Notes under the pieces: generated by a model
The model's input: only the letters and a program-made list of their open reading frames with translations
Told to the model about the DNA's origin: nothing
Databases searched by the model: none
Position numbers and translations under genes: made by a program
Shown: in pieces, positions 11,313 to 23,389 of the stretch
Layout: each line of letters starts with the position of its first letter
Numbering within the stretch: position 1 is the first letter of the stretch
From: Bugula neritina
Taxonomy: Eukaryota; Bryozoa; Gymnolaemata; Cheilostomatida; Bugulidae
Direction of reading: 5' to 3'
Length of the DNA: 36,750 nucleotides
NCBI GenBank assembly: GCA_964035545.1
Contig: CAXIUT010000207.1
Coordinates: 1 to 36,750, forward strand

Positions 11313-13961
11313 ATGTAGAGAAGAGAAACAGAGATTATATCAGGGACTGATATGAACCTAGTTAACGATGTCGAGATGCAGTACTACTAAGTCCTCAAGG
11401 TTCTTATAGATCCAGAATTATAACCTCTAAAAAGCAGAATAACAGTATCTATTCAATAACTTAGATGCTTTATAACAATCTAACTTAGCATCTGGAAAGC
11501 GAGTAAAATCATCAAAGGAAATGTAAAATGAATAAAAGTGATATTGACAACTTTGCTACTCGTATTGCTAGTTGTCAAAAGGTGGTCTAATAGGAAGGTC
11601 AACAAGCAGACAACATCAAAAAAGATCTATAAAAACTACAAATATAAACAGAGTAGCTTAAGAAAAAAGAGGTTGATGCTAAAGATCTACTCAATAGGCA
11701 TAAGTTACAAATGAGTATAATATAAAAAGATTGTGTGAAAGGGTTAGAATAAATATAGATCAGACAATAAAATGAGTAGAATTAGTTGAAAAAGAAATTA
11801 GATTAACAACTGAAGATCAAAGATTAGTTGCAAAGTAAACAAACTTCATTGATGAACCAACAAAAATATGGTATTTAAGAAATATCTGAGTTACAGAAAA
11901 AGCATTCTTAGATTAATATTAAGATAGACGATTTGAGATAGAAGATAAAATAAATCGAAGAAAGAGATTCAAAGTAGAAAAAAAATAATGATTCTAAAAA
12001 ATCTACACTGAATAATGCTAAAATATAAAAAGATAGTTTAAAATAAGCAAAAAGACAACTTGAAAAAGGAATAGCATAGCTAGATAAATAAATATAACAG
12101 ACAGCCTAAAACCTAAAAAACTAAAAAAAGAACAAAGACGAACAGCACAGGTCAAAAGTTAAACTATAAAAACAAAAAGAGCAATACTAAAAAGACTACA
12201 ACAGAAAGGTAGATTAAGTACAGAAATTTTAGTCAACTATGAATGAAAGAAATTAATAGCATTCTAGCAAATAATAAGAATATCATGATTTATTGAAAGC
12301 TAAGGTAGATGTATAGAGATAACATTAACTGGCAAAAGCACTAAGAAATCAAATACTCACTTAAAATTAATAACTTAACAGGTAGAAGTCACATCTTATA
12401 TAAATTAAAATAATATAGCAAGAACAACTTGAAAAACTTATAACATAAAAATAGAAGAATAAAGCTAGGATTAATTAATTTTTATCTAAAAAGTTATAAA
12501 AAGATAAACAGTGGAAAAATAGTGAGGCTAAATAAAGATAAATAGAGTTTTTGAATTTGTAATAAGTAAATAAACTAAAAAAGATAAAGAATTAGGTGAC
12601 AAGTTATCAGATAGAACATTAGAAGTTATCGAAAGTGTTAGAACAAATAAAGAAAGAACAAGAAAAATATGGAATAGAAGCATCACATGCTCATTCTAAG
12701 TACTATCAAACTTTATAAGAGTTAAAAATAAAAAATACTCAAATTCAAAATCTTCAAAGATAAAATCAATAAGTTTAAAATAAATGTAAACATCAACAAA
12801 ATTTATATGAAGCTGTGAGAAGTGATAGAAATTTATATTCTAAAGATTTTCTTAAATCAAAAGATTAGATAAGTGAACTAAAAAAGAAGTATAAGAGAAT
12901 GACCTATGCTGTCTAGCAACTTAGATAGTAAATTAAAAATAAAGATCAAAAATTGGTTGAACTTGATAAAGACTATAAAAAAGTAGAGGCTTAAAATGTA
13001 AAAATCAAAGCAGATAAAAATAGAGCAAAAGCACAAATCCAATCAAACTAAGAAGTGATAAAAAATCAATAGAATCATATCAATCACATGAAGAAGATCA
13101 TTCAGGCAGCTAAACAACAAAAAGCAAAGCAACAAAAAGACTATGATATGGTAAGAAACTAAAGAGATATATTAGGAACTCAATTGATCAAAAGAAATCA
13201 TGAACTGTCTATCCTGTATTAAAAAATAAAGTTGTCTAATTCTAATCTGATTAAAGGCAATATCTATTGTCAACAAAAATCAAAAGAACTTAATGATTTT
13301 AAACTTAAACTCGCTACACTGAGAAATTAGTATCTATCGATTGATTCACAAATTAGATGTATTGATTAGCTTAAAGCTTAAATCAGTTTTAAATAAAAAT
13401 AACTACTCAATCAAAGAGCTAAAGTAAAAGCTCTTCAAGACTAACTATAAAACCCAATGAATGTCCATAGATGGAGAAAACTAGAAGCAACTGATCAATA
13501 AAATTATTAAAGAATACTTAAAATACAAACCCTTCAAAGGTATCTTTTATTTTATTCTTAGACGACTCATCTCCAAGACTTAAGAAGTATAAGCCAAATA
13601 AAATTTGATCAGAGATAAAGAAAAACTCTTTTTAGAACTAAAAAATGTATTAGCTAGGCAACCTGGATCTGAAATTCACGAACAGTTGATTAAATACAAG
13701 TAGGCTTTGAAGTAGAAGACTGGGCAGATGAAAAAGATGAAGAATGAACTGTAAAATGCTCATGATGAGATGAACAGAGTAAGATTCGAGGTGGATAGAA
13801 TAAAGAACGATATGGGTAAAATGAAGAGAGAGTATTTCTAGTTAAGAGAAGCTAGTGAGAAAGAAGTTCTTAATGAAAGAAATCTCGCTCATTAAATGGC
13901 AAATGTCAACAATGAAAAACCTAGTTTAGCAGACATGAACATCTCAACACTTAAAAAATGA
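11313..13961 (+). CDS. CFAP58: Cilia- and flagella-associated protein 58
   Basis: 868 aa, close to the ~870 aa usual for CFAP58. Introns at 11445-11464 (20 nt) and 13540-13561 (22 nt). Almost wholly coiled coil, rich in Glu encoded by TAA/TAG. Family landmarks: NLYEAVRSDRNLYSKDFLK in the middle, DILGTQLIKRNHELSILYEK, then NPMNVHRWRKLEATD, IQTLQRRLISKTEEV spanning the second intron, and EKLFLELKNVLARQPGSE. CFAP58 is an axonemal protein needed for motile cilia and intraflagellar transport. Its TGA lies 75 bases before the first internal telomere tract, the same spacing as genes at the true ends. Confidence 0.95.
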
Positions 13962-14036
13962 TAGAATCAGTATTATCATAAAATAGAAAATATTACTATC
14001 TTTACTTCTATAATATATAAGATCGTTGTTGGGATT

Positions 14037-14111
14037 GGGGTTGGGGTTGGGGTTGGGGTTGGGGTTGGGGTTGGGGTTGGGGTTGGGGTTGGGGTTGGGG
14101 TTGGGGTTGGG
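14037..14111. repeat. Internal telomere tract 1, G4T2
   Basis: 12 perfect GGGGTT units plus GGG (75 bases), preceded by a degenerate TTGTTGGGATT. It is in right-end orientation and stops in phase TTGGG, then continues directly into AAAAGAAAAAAG. It lies between the CFAP58 stop (75 bases before) and the ATG of the next gene (38 bases after). Confidence 0.97.
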
Positions 14112-14149
14112 AAAAGAAAAAAGTTGGTTTCAGTTAAAAAGCCACCGTT

Positions 14150-15184
14150 ATGCATAATTTACATGATAAGATTAAGTAGTCATAATAGTCAGAATCAGAA
14201 AGATAAACATATATCAAAAGAACTCCTATTCTCAAGAACAAAAAAACTTTTAGCACCTTTAGAACCAACAAAAATAAAATAGATCAGCTATTTAGATCAG
14301 TTTACTAAAAAATAAACATTCAAAAACCAAAAAGAACAAAAATAAAAAGCATGATTAAAGGTAACCTAAATTTCAAAAAATAAAATCAAAAAGAATAAAT
14401 CCCATAAAATATAATAGGAACTCTTTATCGGCAAAATATAAAAAATTATAGCCCTTACCTATCAGCTCTCCAACAAATTTAAGCAGAACCAGGTATTAGC
14501 ACTCTCTAAAAGGAAAAAATATCGAATCTTTGTCATATAGGAGCTGCTAAATAATATTTAATAACAAAAAAATATTCACAAGGACCTATCTATAGTCGAG
14601 TCAACATCCAAATCAGACCATATATGCAATAGAAAATGTATGAATAAGTCAAGAGTAGAGAGCAGAAATATGACAATGTAGTTTTTATTCCTTGCAATGA
14701 TTTGGCTCTTAGTTTCAATCCCAATAACTACCCCTAAGAACTCAGCTATTCTATTGGAGATAAAGAATTTTAGTGGACAATTCGTAGTGTAAACTCAATA
14801 ATTTAAAAAGAATATCTCAATTATAAATCTTCAAGTATCCAAATGTTTTCAGATTCTCTACTTACTAAAATAATACTAGTTTCTATAGTTTTTTGAGTTT
14901 TCTTTTTCTTCTTATTCTTGCTAAAAGTATTTCTTTCTAACTTAGGTATATTTCCAGTGATATTTGTTTTCATATTAATTTGGATTTTTTTGTCAAGCTA
15001 CGACTGCAAGTAGAAGTTGTAGTCCATAGTTCGTTCAAAAAATGTAACAACAACTATTTTATAAAAAATACAAATCTTTTTCTAGACAATAAATACAGAA
15101 CAAACCGAATGGCGAGTGGGTGAGGACTTCTATTGGCTACAGATACATTTTATAAAAAGGAAAAAAATAGTTTTAAGAAGATGA
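14150..15184 (+). CDS. Membrane protein with one in-frame TGA
   Basis: A single frame from ATG 14150 runs 345 codons to TGA 15182-15184, interrupted only by TGA at 14894-14896. Start MHNLHDKIKESEESESERET; a basic region follows, then NIIGTLYRQNIKNYSPYLSA and FIPCNDLALSFNPNNYPEEL. The TGA sits inside a hydrophobic segment (KIILVSIVF, TGA, VFFFFLFLLKVFL) followed by a second one (FPVIFVFILIWIFL) and a soluble tail. No GT-AG intron with a length divisible by three can remove it. Either the codon is read as an amino acid (Trp would fit), or it is a mutation, or the protein ends at 248 aa. Ending at 15184 leaves a 26-base convergent gap, typical here. Family not recognised. Confidence 0.6.
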
Positions 15185-15210
15185 AATAGTATATTTAACT
15201 AGATAAGTGA

Positions 15211-18200
15211 TCATTTTTTGGATTATTTACGTTTTCTCATTTTTCTGATAGATATCATTTCTAGTGTATTTTCTTTAATAACTTTTCTTTTTTTACCAGT
15301 TTTGCCCATAAAGTATTCTTCCTCATCTTATCCAGAATCGCTATTGTTCCAAGAACTAAATCTTTGTTTTAAAATTTATGTTCTTTTTTTCTTCTTATTT
15401 TATATTTTCGATATTTAATCTGATAAATTTGGATCTGTCTTGATATCGACTACCTTTCTGATTTTTCTGATATGAATGTTTCTGTTGAGAAGCTAGCTTA
15501 ACTAGCTGAGCTGTTCAGTTGGTATTAGTTTAAGAGAAGATGTGTACGATTAGTTATAATTTTGTTTGAAATGATTTATTAGAGTGTTGACTTGTTTTGG
15601 TAATTCATCTGAAAACTAATCTGGAAATTCAATTTTGATGTAGAGATCGTTTAATTCTTTCTAATAATCGCTAGGAATTTTGAGTTAGTTTGGTTGGTTT
15701 CTTAGCAAGTAGAGTACTATGGTTAATATATGATGTTTTTTATTTGAGGGAATGTTTTAAAATGTTTTTTGGAGGATGAAGAGTAAGGTGCAGGCATCTT
15801 AGGCTGGGAATGATAGAAGTTATGTAAAATATAGAATTTATTATATCTATATTGTTTGTTTTAGAATGGCTTTGAGGATAAGTTTAAAGTTGATTGCTCT
15901 GATAAAAATCAAAGGATTTTCTTATATTAATTCATTTTTCATAAAAATATTTACTATTTATACTGTTATTTTATGTGCTTATGTAATATGAACTTAATTC
16001 AATTGCTAATTATGTCTAATGAATATTCTTTGTAGAATAATGATAGTATTAGACAGATTGATTAGATTCTTTTAAAGCATTTATTCAGGGAAGTAGACGA
16101 AGTAGCTGTAGGCCTAGATCATCATTTCAGTTACCAAATTTACCATTAATTTATCATCTTACTAACATTCTTTATTTTCATCTTTTAAACATTTTCTCTG
16201 GATCAAATCTGCGAGTATATACACTTATTTTTAATCAAATTACCAATTAAAAAAATACACTTTAGTTTTCTGTAAAAACCCTAGCAGCTCTTTAGGAACA
16301 AAAGAACGACACTACAGTAAGAGATCTACTATCATGAATATATAGGCAGCCATTTGGCAGTTACATGCTACCTAAAATAGATCTACTAATGACCACAACA
16401 AATCGTATAGTTCTGGGTGATCGATGCAGTATTCTTATTGTTAGGCTATTTAGCAGCAGACAGAAAGAAAGTTTATTGCTTCGCTTTCTGAAGCTTTTAC
16501 ACTTGGATTTTTCAAAGATTACTATACGATGGCGAATTGATGGGGCAGTTGTTATAGTATGTATTTGACCATGTTTATTAAAAACTAGCTATCAAAGTAG
16601 TTGATTTTTTAGGATATCAATCTTTAAAGAATAACCCATTTGTATCTATGACTGCCTAAATCAGAGAAGCGGTTGATGAATAAGGTAATTACGTTTTGAG
16701 AAAACATTTATACTTTTAAATTGACCAAAAACTAAATAACAAATACTTATTCTGAAAAACTCATTTTGTTTTAAATAGATTTAACCATAAAGTATTCCAA
16801 ACCATCTCTAGTGATCGAACCTTATTCAACATAAATAAGCATAGCAAATATAAAACTTCTTATAAACTTATCTTCTAAATCTATATAATCAGCTAGCGAA
16901 GGCAACAGTTAAGAATCGATCTTTGATTTGTTTGACAACTTGTTACACAAAATAAACAGTCCTACTTCTATTCGAGAATTCCAATTTCTTACGGTTTATT
17001 GTATCTCAGTTATTAACTATTATTCTTTTATGAGTAGCATTCTTATCAGGTAATCGATGAATTCTTCATATCCATTGATTGAATCGTACATTGTTTTTAA
17101 GACAGATGATATTATTGAAAGAGGTGTTAGTCTGTTTCTATTCTAGAAGCAGTCATCGAGATCTTCTAGACATTATTCAGGATCTTAAAAGAATAGTTCT
17201 CTAGATTATCCTATAAAACTTTTAATAAAAGGAATAATAATTTATATTGTTATTTTTTATGCCATTTTTAATGATATTCCTTCTTTTTAGATAATGCAGC
17301 CAATCAGTCCAATAAAATATTTATATCCGAATTAAAATTGTCGTATGATTTCATTTTAATTATTTTTTAGTTATTCTATTTTTATTCTTAGAGAATATAT
17401 GATCGAAGATAGTGTTTTTATATTTATTAGTCTTACTTCTTACTAGTACTAAAGCTAACAAGATGATAGGATGACCATATGCACTACATAATATAATAAA
17501 TACCTTCAGATGCTAATGTTTTTATTGTATGCAATTCTGCAAATTATCTTCTGCTTCTATAAAACATTATATCACGCAATTCTGAACCCTACTCATAAGC
17601 AGGAGCACCATAGTTGTAAATAAATTATAGTTGTTTGTGGAAAGCCAATGTTTTACCTATCTCAACTAGTGCTGGCAAATACATGTCATTCAATCTGTCG
17701 ACTATTTCCTGCCAAAACTTCCAAACCTTCCGAACCAAGCAAGCATTGTCTTACATATTCTATTCATTTACTACGAATTAGTGGATAGTAAAAAATGTGC
17801 TAGTCAGATATTTGAAATAGTACTAATCGACTCCTTTTTTATCTAATAGCTCTTTTGATAAAAATATTAGAGTTTCATATATTTGTGTCTTTTACTGAGG
17901 CCATTCAAAACTTACTATCATTGACTTTTCTAGGAGGACTGGGATGTCGAGAATGATGGGTTCATTGTGTTTTTTTTATTTTGTTATTTATTTTATTTTT
18001 TAGACCAGCATACCTATAGTTCCCTCGAATATGGCGCTAAATTCTATATAAGACAAAAGGTACCTTATCCATGAAGTTCTAGTGCTCTTTGGAAGAGAAT
18101 ATGAAAGAAATATTTGGCTGATATAGGTATTTTGAAATTCATGATGTTTTTGAAGAGAAAGAGAGTGATGAATTCGAAGTCTTATATTTTTTTTTTGAAG

Positions 18201-18457
18201 AGATGAGCGATGATGGCAGCAGCTTTTTGTCTAATTTATTCTGAATAGAAAGATATATTACTTGAGAGTTGATGAAGTTCAAGTGCTAGCTCGAGACTAG
18301 GTATAATTTACTTGCTATTTTATCGATACTTTGGTTGTTGTTTGTAGATTTACATTTTTTTTTGAACTATATGCTCATACATGTCGTTTATTTGATTCTA
18401 GAGGTTTAATATTTTTTGATTAAAATAGTCTTGAGGATCCTAAACACTAGTTATCAT
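15211..18457 (-). CDS. Large helical-repeat protein, importin/HEAT-like (tentative)
   Basis: 1,068 aa with two 20-nt introns, 18044-18063 and 17484-17503. Start MITSVQDPQDYFNQKILNLQ (ATG 18457). The whole length is amphipathic helices with no membrane segment: early EQIRQKAAAIIAHLFKKK, then IFEGTIGMLV, DRLNDMYLPALVEIG, GLIGCIIQKEGISLKMA, and so on, as in HEAT/importin-type solenoids. The C-terminus carries a basic cluster, GKTGKKRKVIKEN, that looks like a nuclear localisation signal. Function is therefore probably nuclear (transport, chromatin or ribosome assembly), but I cannot name the family. The frame is open across more than 3 kb with TGA as the only stop, so the gene itself is secure. 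Confidence 0.8.
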
Positions 18458-18665
18458 CGATTTTAGTATTGATATATAATATAAATTGACTATTTATAGC
18501 ATTCGATTTAATAAAATAGACAAATATAACTACAAGTAAATCATTAATCTAAAAAATGGAGAAAACTAAATATTTGATTTAATAAAGCAGCTATTCGATC
18601 TCTCATTCTAGATAATATTAATTCCATTGATAATAATTAGAAGCATATTAATAACCTTCTATCTT

Positions 18666-19576
18666 ATGAGCATTCATCACAGTACAAACAAATCGAATCA
18701 TTTACCTCTCCTCATTCACCTCCGCAAAGACAAAAAATATTTCTATAACCAGCCCAGCCAGCAAAATTCACTCAAAAAAGATCTAGATCATATCATAGCA
18801 TCGCTCGCCACCTCTACCCCCACCTGCCAATAAAAACTAAACATCAAACATAAACAATATATAGCTAGAAAACTATAACTCAAATCGAAATATAGTTCTA
18901 AATAAAATTAGGTGGGACATATGTAAAGCAAGATGTTAAAGGCAGAACTGGGCAAATATATATAGAAATTAGGGTAGGGTCAAAATGATTCCTAAGGAGA
19001 TTATTCATAGTTTGTACGGTTGAGTAGGGAGAGTCAAGATTATCTAGAATACTATCTTAAAAATCATTTCAAACAGCAAGAGTCATTCGATAATATTCAT
19101 TGCACAGGTATATCATCTCATATGCAGATAAATCAGTTCTTCTGTCGCTTATCAAAAATAGCTACTCGTGTCTCACTGATAATCCTCCAGAAATAGCGCA
19201 AAGAATCATGTTGAGTCTGAATATCAACCCTCTCAATGACTTCCATTTCGTTACTTGGAACACTTTTAGCAAATTGAAAAAACTTGCCTCCCTGCGTTCC
19301 CTCAAAACTTAAAACAGAAAGTTTTTGATCAACTACTTCTTCTCCAATAGAACTATCATCACCAGAGATGATTTCTGGATTATAGTTGGTACTGTTATGA
19401 GAAAGTTACAAAAAGTAGTCAACCAAAACAATGCGTAGCGTCTAATTGATCGAGTGAGAGAAGTTTGCGACCATTTAGTGCCTGAGCAGATGGATAGAGG
19501 TCAGTTTTAGCAGATGTTGATGTCGAATATATTTTTTTTGGGGGAGCAGTTGGTGCAGTTGATTTTTCGGATGTGA
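18666..19576 (+). CDS. Unknown 295-aa protein, possibly N-terminal part of a LITAF fusion
   Basis: Start MSIHHSTNKSNHLPLLIHLR at 18666; a 23-nt intron at 19168-19190 joins RLSKIAT to QIAQRIMLSLNINPLNDFHF. It contains an EF-hand-like helical stretch (TRDDFWIIVGTVMRKLQ) without a clear Ca2+ loop. It ends IFRM-TGA at 19574-19576, but the same frame stays open beyond the TGA through VYSHIHSICMNELIEPEGD into the LITAF-like domain. An 18-nt GT-AG intron at 19573-19590 would remove the TGA and fuse the two; reading the TGA as sense would do the same. No family recognised for this part. Confidence 0.65.
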
Positions 19577-19618
19577 TAGCTAGTGATCAGAGTATATAGT
19601 CATATTCATAGTATATGT

Positions 19619-19903
19619 ATGAATTAATTAATTGAACCTGAAGGCGACTAAACGCTAATGAATGAGGAATAGTTCAAAGGTCAATTGTAGTTGGTTAAAA
19701 CTCGAATATGTCCTGATTGCGGTATGCTTCTCAACTCGTAGTATTCAGCAACAGCTGTCACGATGTGTTGTTCATTGCTATTATGTGTGGGTTTGGCTTG
19801 TTGGGTTCCTTGTGTCCTGGATTCTTGTCAGAAGTTGGTTCTTCGATGCTAGCATTGCTAAAAAACAGTGATGGAAATAGAACCTCACTGTCTTTGTTTT
19901 TGA
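19619..19903 (+). CDS. LITAF-like domain protein (or C-terminus of the preceding gene)
   Basis: From ATG 19619 a 94-aa frame ends at TGA 19901. The core is RICPDCGMLL, a hydrophobic Cys-rich stretch with LLLCVGLACWVPCVLDSC, then LVLRCEHCEKTV. Two CxxC knuckles around a membrane-inserting helix are the LITAF/SIMPLE arrangement, a zinc-binding monotopic membrane domain of endosomes and lysosomes. The 42-base gap to the preceding TGA and the shared frame make a single fused protein likely. Alone, its length would fit small LITAF proteins. Confidence 0.75.
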
Positions 19904-20078
19904 TAACTTATCTATTTATTCAATACTTTTATCCTTATTTATTAAAATATTTTTTTGGTAATAAGAACATAAACAATCTGACTATGTTCCTGTCATGAGA
20001 TAAATAAGATAGATCTGGAGCGATAATATTTCTGAATAATAATTTGATCATCATCATAATAAGAAATATTAAAACATA

Positions 20079-21766
20079 ATGCAACCAAATTATACCCCAT
20101 CTCAACAATTCAGAAGTTCCTATGGTTTTCCAGTCCAATAATCCTACATCCCTCGCATTCCTACCAAAGGGTTTCCCCAACAGCCATCGCAACAGTCCAG
20201 ACACGAACAATTAGGAAATGCCATCAAAAACCTCTAAAATAAAGGAGAAGCAGTGTAAAGTCCTATTCGCAAGAAGATGCCAATAGGAGAAGGAAGTCCA
20301 GTGGTTCCAGGAGTAGAGACAAAAGCATTAATGTAAAATAAAGTTAAAGGTCAAAGATTACACACTAATGGATAAAGCCATGTTTAGTAGTCAGGAACAG
20401 AATAGTTCCTTAGAGTGTCTTGCAATAACGTGTTAAAGAAATTTGATTCTACTCATTCTACACATAATTTAGGCAGTAGTTTAAGAAATACAACACATTT
20501 TAATCCTCTAAATAAATTTCCTAATAATGCTAATCAACTCAAAAAGTCAGCCTAAGGAACTAACAACTTCAAAGTCAATCAAAACCCAAATAAAACACAA
20601 ATACAATAAAGTAGTCAATTTTCTAATTTCCCTCAATCAGAACCTCAATAAAAATCAAAAAACAGTACCAGCTATATCTCAAAAACACCTACAAAACTCT
20701 TTGGTGATAAAAGATTAGATCAAAGTATCAAAGTTACATCAAAAACTCCTGTCAAATATAAAAATGTATTTGAAAATCCTAATAAAATATCTGGAATAAG
20801 CAAAGAATCAACATAGACAGGAGATAAAAAAACATTTAAATCACTCAATTAAATAGTATAGTTAAAAGCTAGATAAAAAAAGATGATATAAACTAATAAA
20901 TCACCTAAAAAATCATCTAAAATCATCAATAACTTCTAGATAGGTACTACCCTAGGTAAAGGAAAGTTTGGATAAGTATTTTTAGGTAGACATCATGATG
21001 CAGGGTTTGTTGTGGCTTTGAAAAAGGTTGTTAAAAGTAAAGTAGTCTAGTATAAAATGGTTCAACAATTTAGTGATTAAATACGTCTTCATTCCAGCTT
21101 ATAACATCCTAATATTGTCAGATTTTATGGTTGTTTTGAGGAATCTAATGATATTTATCTAGCAATGGAATACATGAATGGAGGAACTCTTTTTGATTAT
21201 TTGAACTAAGTAAGTTATCTAAGTCTCAGATAAACTGTTGATTATCTTAGAGATATTATTGAAGCTCTAGTTTATATGCATTAAAAATCTATAGCACATC
21301 GAGATATCAAACCATAAAATATCGTTGTTTCTTCGGAAGGTGTAGCCAAGTTATGTGATTTCGGGTGGTCAGCAGTAGTCTAAACTTCAAGAAAAACATA
21401 TTGTGGTACTCTCTAGTATGTTCCTCCAGAACTACTGTAGAAAAAGAATTATGATACATCAGTAGATATTTGGTGCATTGGAGTACTTACTTACTAGTTG
21501 CTGATGGGAAAAGTACCATTTGAGGGCGAGAAAAGAAATGAAATAGCTGAGAAAATAGTAAATGTAATTATATATTAATAAAGGTTGACAAGTTGAAGCT
21601 TGAATATAGTAGTAATATCGTTCCATAGGCTAGATAGTTTATTGAGGCATTAGTTCAAAAAGATCCAACTTTACGTCCGAAGAGTAATGATTTACTGAAA
21701 TATAAACTGTTTAGTTTGTTTCCTTCAAAAGTAGGTAAATCAGGCGCTTCAAAGAAAGCCTTTTGA
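20079..21766 (+). CDS. Aurora-like protein kinase
   Basis: 555 aa, intron 21564-21583 (20 nt). A ~290-residue disordered Asn/Ser/Gln-rich N-terminus (MQPNYTPSQQFRSSYGFPVQ) precedes the kinase domain: GTTLGKGKFGEVFLGR, VVALKKV, LHSSLEHPNIVRFYGCFEE, IAHRDIKPENIVV (E is TAA), KLCDFGWSAVV, activation loop RKTYCGTLEYVPPEL, and GVLTYELLMGKVPFEG. DFGWSA and RKTYCGT are Aurora marks. Aurora kinases act on chromosomes, centrosomes and, in ciliates and algae, cilia. The C-terminal extension ends KSGASKKAF. The intron lies where the last lobe would otherwise stop at a TGA. Confidence 0.93.
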
Positions 21767-21861
21767 GTTAAAATATGCAAGTGATCATTATAATATACAG
21801 ACTATTTAGTCTTTATCACCAGATTGGTCTAATATTAATAAAATAATTATTTTGATAGATT

Positions 21862-22943
21862 ATGATAGTTAATGGTTAATTTGATTTATTTATATTGAAT
21901 AATAACGAATTATAAGTCAAATAGAAGCATGTCTGGCAACAGAAATCGAATCAATCAGTAGCAGAGTATAGATTAATTGATGTAGTGAAGGAATCTAACA
22001 AGATAATGAAAAAAATAGGACAAATCAAAGAAGTAGTATCACCTATAAATACTAATCCTAAACTTAATTCGGCGCAACATGAAAGATGGTCGCAATATCT
22101 ACCTGCATAAAATACACATCAATCTATTTATCAAAAATAAGATCATAAATGGGATCATTATCGATTATCTTTATAGCAAAAACTCTAAAAGCTATTCAAA
22201 TAATAAAAGCAATTGCTTAAATAACGTCATTTTAGTCGTTCTAATGGACAGAGTAGAAGCGGACAAGAGCAAAGACCAAAGGTAAGAATGATAATAACAA
22301 GGATAGTAGTGGGCAGTCATATATTGGATCCAAAAGTATCGACAATATGTAAAGAAAAATACGATTATTAGTACATTTTAATATATCTTAGTAAGAAAGA
22401 TATCGACTGGAAGAACAAATGAAGGGAAAACCCAAAGATGTGAATAAAAGTCAAATAAAACAATAGCAAGAAACATTTAATAATACGAGAAATAGAGTGT
22501 TATCTCATGGGTAGAGAAAATCATCGATTAAAAAAGGGAAATAGATAGAGTAGAAAGGATAGAAATAGAAATAATTGTAAATGTAAGTGGAATAATTGAA
22601 ATATTAGATATATTAGGTCAAAAAAAGTAATAAAAAAATTATATAAAAAATGGAATAAAGAAAATAAAAGAAACAATATAAAAAAAGAACTAAAGAAATA
22701 TTGCTTAATATCCTACATAAATTAGAATTCATCAATTGTTAAGTGAGTAATAATAAAAAACAAAACCATAAAAGATAAGCAAAAAATAACACAAGCAAAA
22801 TGGAAAGACAAGCTGAAGAACTAATGAAATAATTTTAGATTTTGAAGGTTCAGTATCGGCATCTGGACGAGGAGAAGAAAAGAGTCGAAGTGAGGCAAAA
22901 TGATATATAGGAAAAGATGAAGGTGATCAGAGGTGAGAAATGA
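21862..22943 (+). CDS. Coiled-coil protein of unknown function
   Basis: 353 aa, intron 22282-22301 (20 nt). Start MIVNGEFDLFILNNELEVKQ. The first ~140 residues are mixed; the C-terminal half is a long Glu/Lys/Gln coiled coil ending EEKKRVEVRQNDIEEKMK. It is probably structural (cytoskeleton or basal body), but no family is recognised. It lies 95 bases downstream of the Aurora-like kinase on the same strand and 62 bases before the tRNA gene. Confidence 0.7.
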
Positions 22944-23005
22944 TGATATAATATGATGGTTGATGAATGTGGTATTGAAGATAATAGATATTAGTATTAT
23001 AAAAA

Positions 23006-23079
23006 TGGTCATGGAGGGGATCGAACCCTCGACCGTTGCGTTATTAGCACAACGCTCTAACCAACTGAGCTACACGACC
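23006..23079 (-). tRNA. tRNA-Ile (anticodon AAU)
   Basis: Minus-strand cloverleaf: acceptor GGTCGTG/CATGACC, D-arm GCTCAGTTGGTTAGAGC, anticodon stem TTGTG/CGCAA with loop CTAATAA (anticodon AAT), T-arm with GGTTCGATCC, discriminator A. No intron and no encoded CCA. A run of five T follows on the coding strand (plus 23001-23005), the RNA polymerase III terminator. Confidence 0.96.
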
Positions 23080-23157
23080 TATCTGATATTAGCTTTCTTA
23101 GTCTTGCTTAATGTTTGATTCATGCTGGCTCCTTGTTGATAATTGATTAATAACTTT

Positions 23158-23389
23158 ATGAGCGATGTAAGTCCAGACTAATCTAGAATAAAGACCTTAA
23201 AACTATGCCTGTCAGACAATACCTCGATAACACTGTTGTACCTGTCATGCTGCAAGCTATGACCTAATGTGCAAAAGAAAGGTACGATATATATCATTCA
23301 GACCTGCCAATCCGATTGAATTTATTGCTCAATATTTACTATAGCACCAAGATGGTCAAAAAGGAGCACCAGCAAAAGACAAATAGTGA
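23158..23389 (+). CDS. DPY30-motif protein
   Basis: Three tiny exons and two 20-nt introns (23167-23186 and 23282-23301) give a 63-aa protein: MSDNKDLKTM, then the DPY30 motif VRQYLDNTVVPVMLQAM, AKERPANPIEFIAQYLLEH. The motif forms a helical dimerisation module used in histone H3K4 methyltransferase complexes, adenylate kinases and ciliary radial spokes; this copy carries nothing else. If the second intron is kept, the frame instead runs on to TGA 23486 and would give a longer C-terminus ending YKLYHFGV. The spliced form is preferred because it restores the motif. Confidence 0.88.

Noticed and set aside
14037-14111. Possible CRISPR array or satellite
   Set aside because: Units are perfect contiguous 6-mers with no spacers; they are telomere repeats.
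19717-20210. Hydrophobic frames on both strands (93 aa plus, 91 aa minus)
   Set aside because: They overlap the LITAF-like domain in another frame and the intergenic region before the Aurora-like kinase; no independent support.
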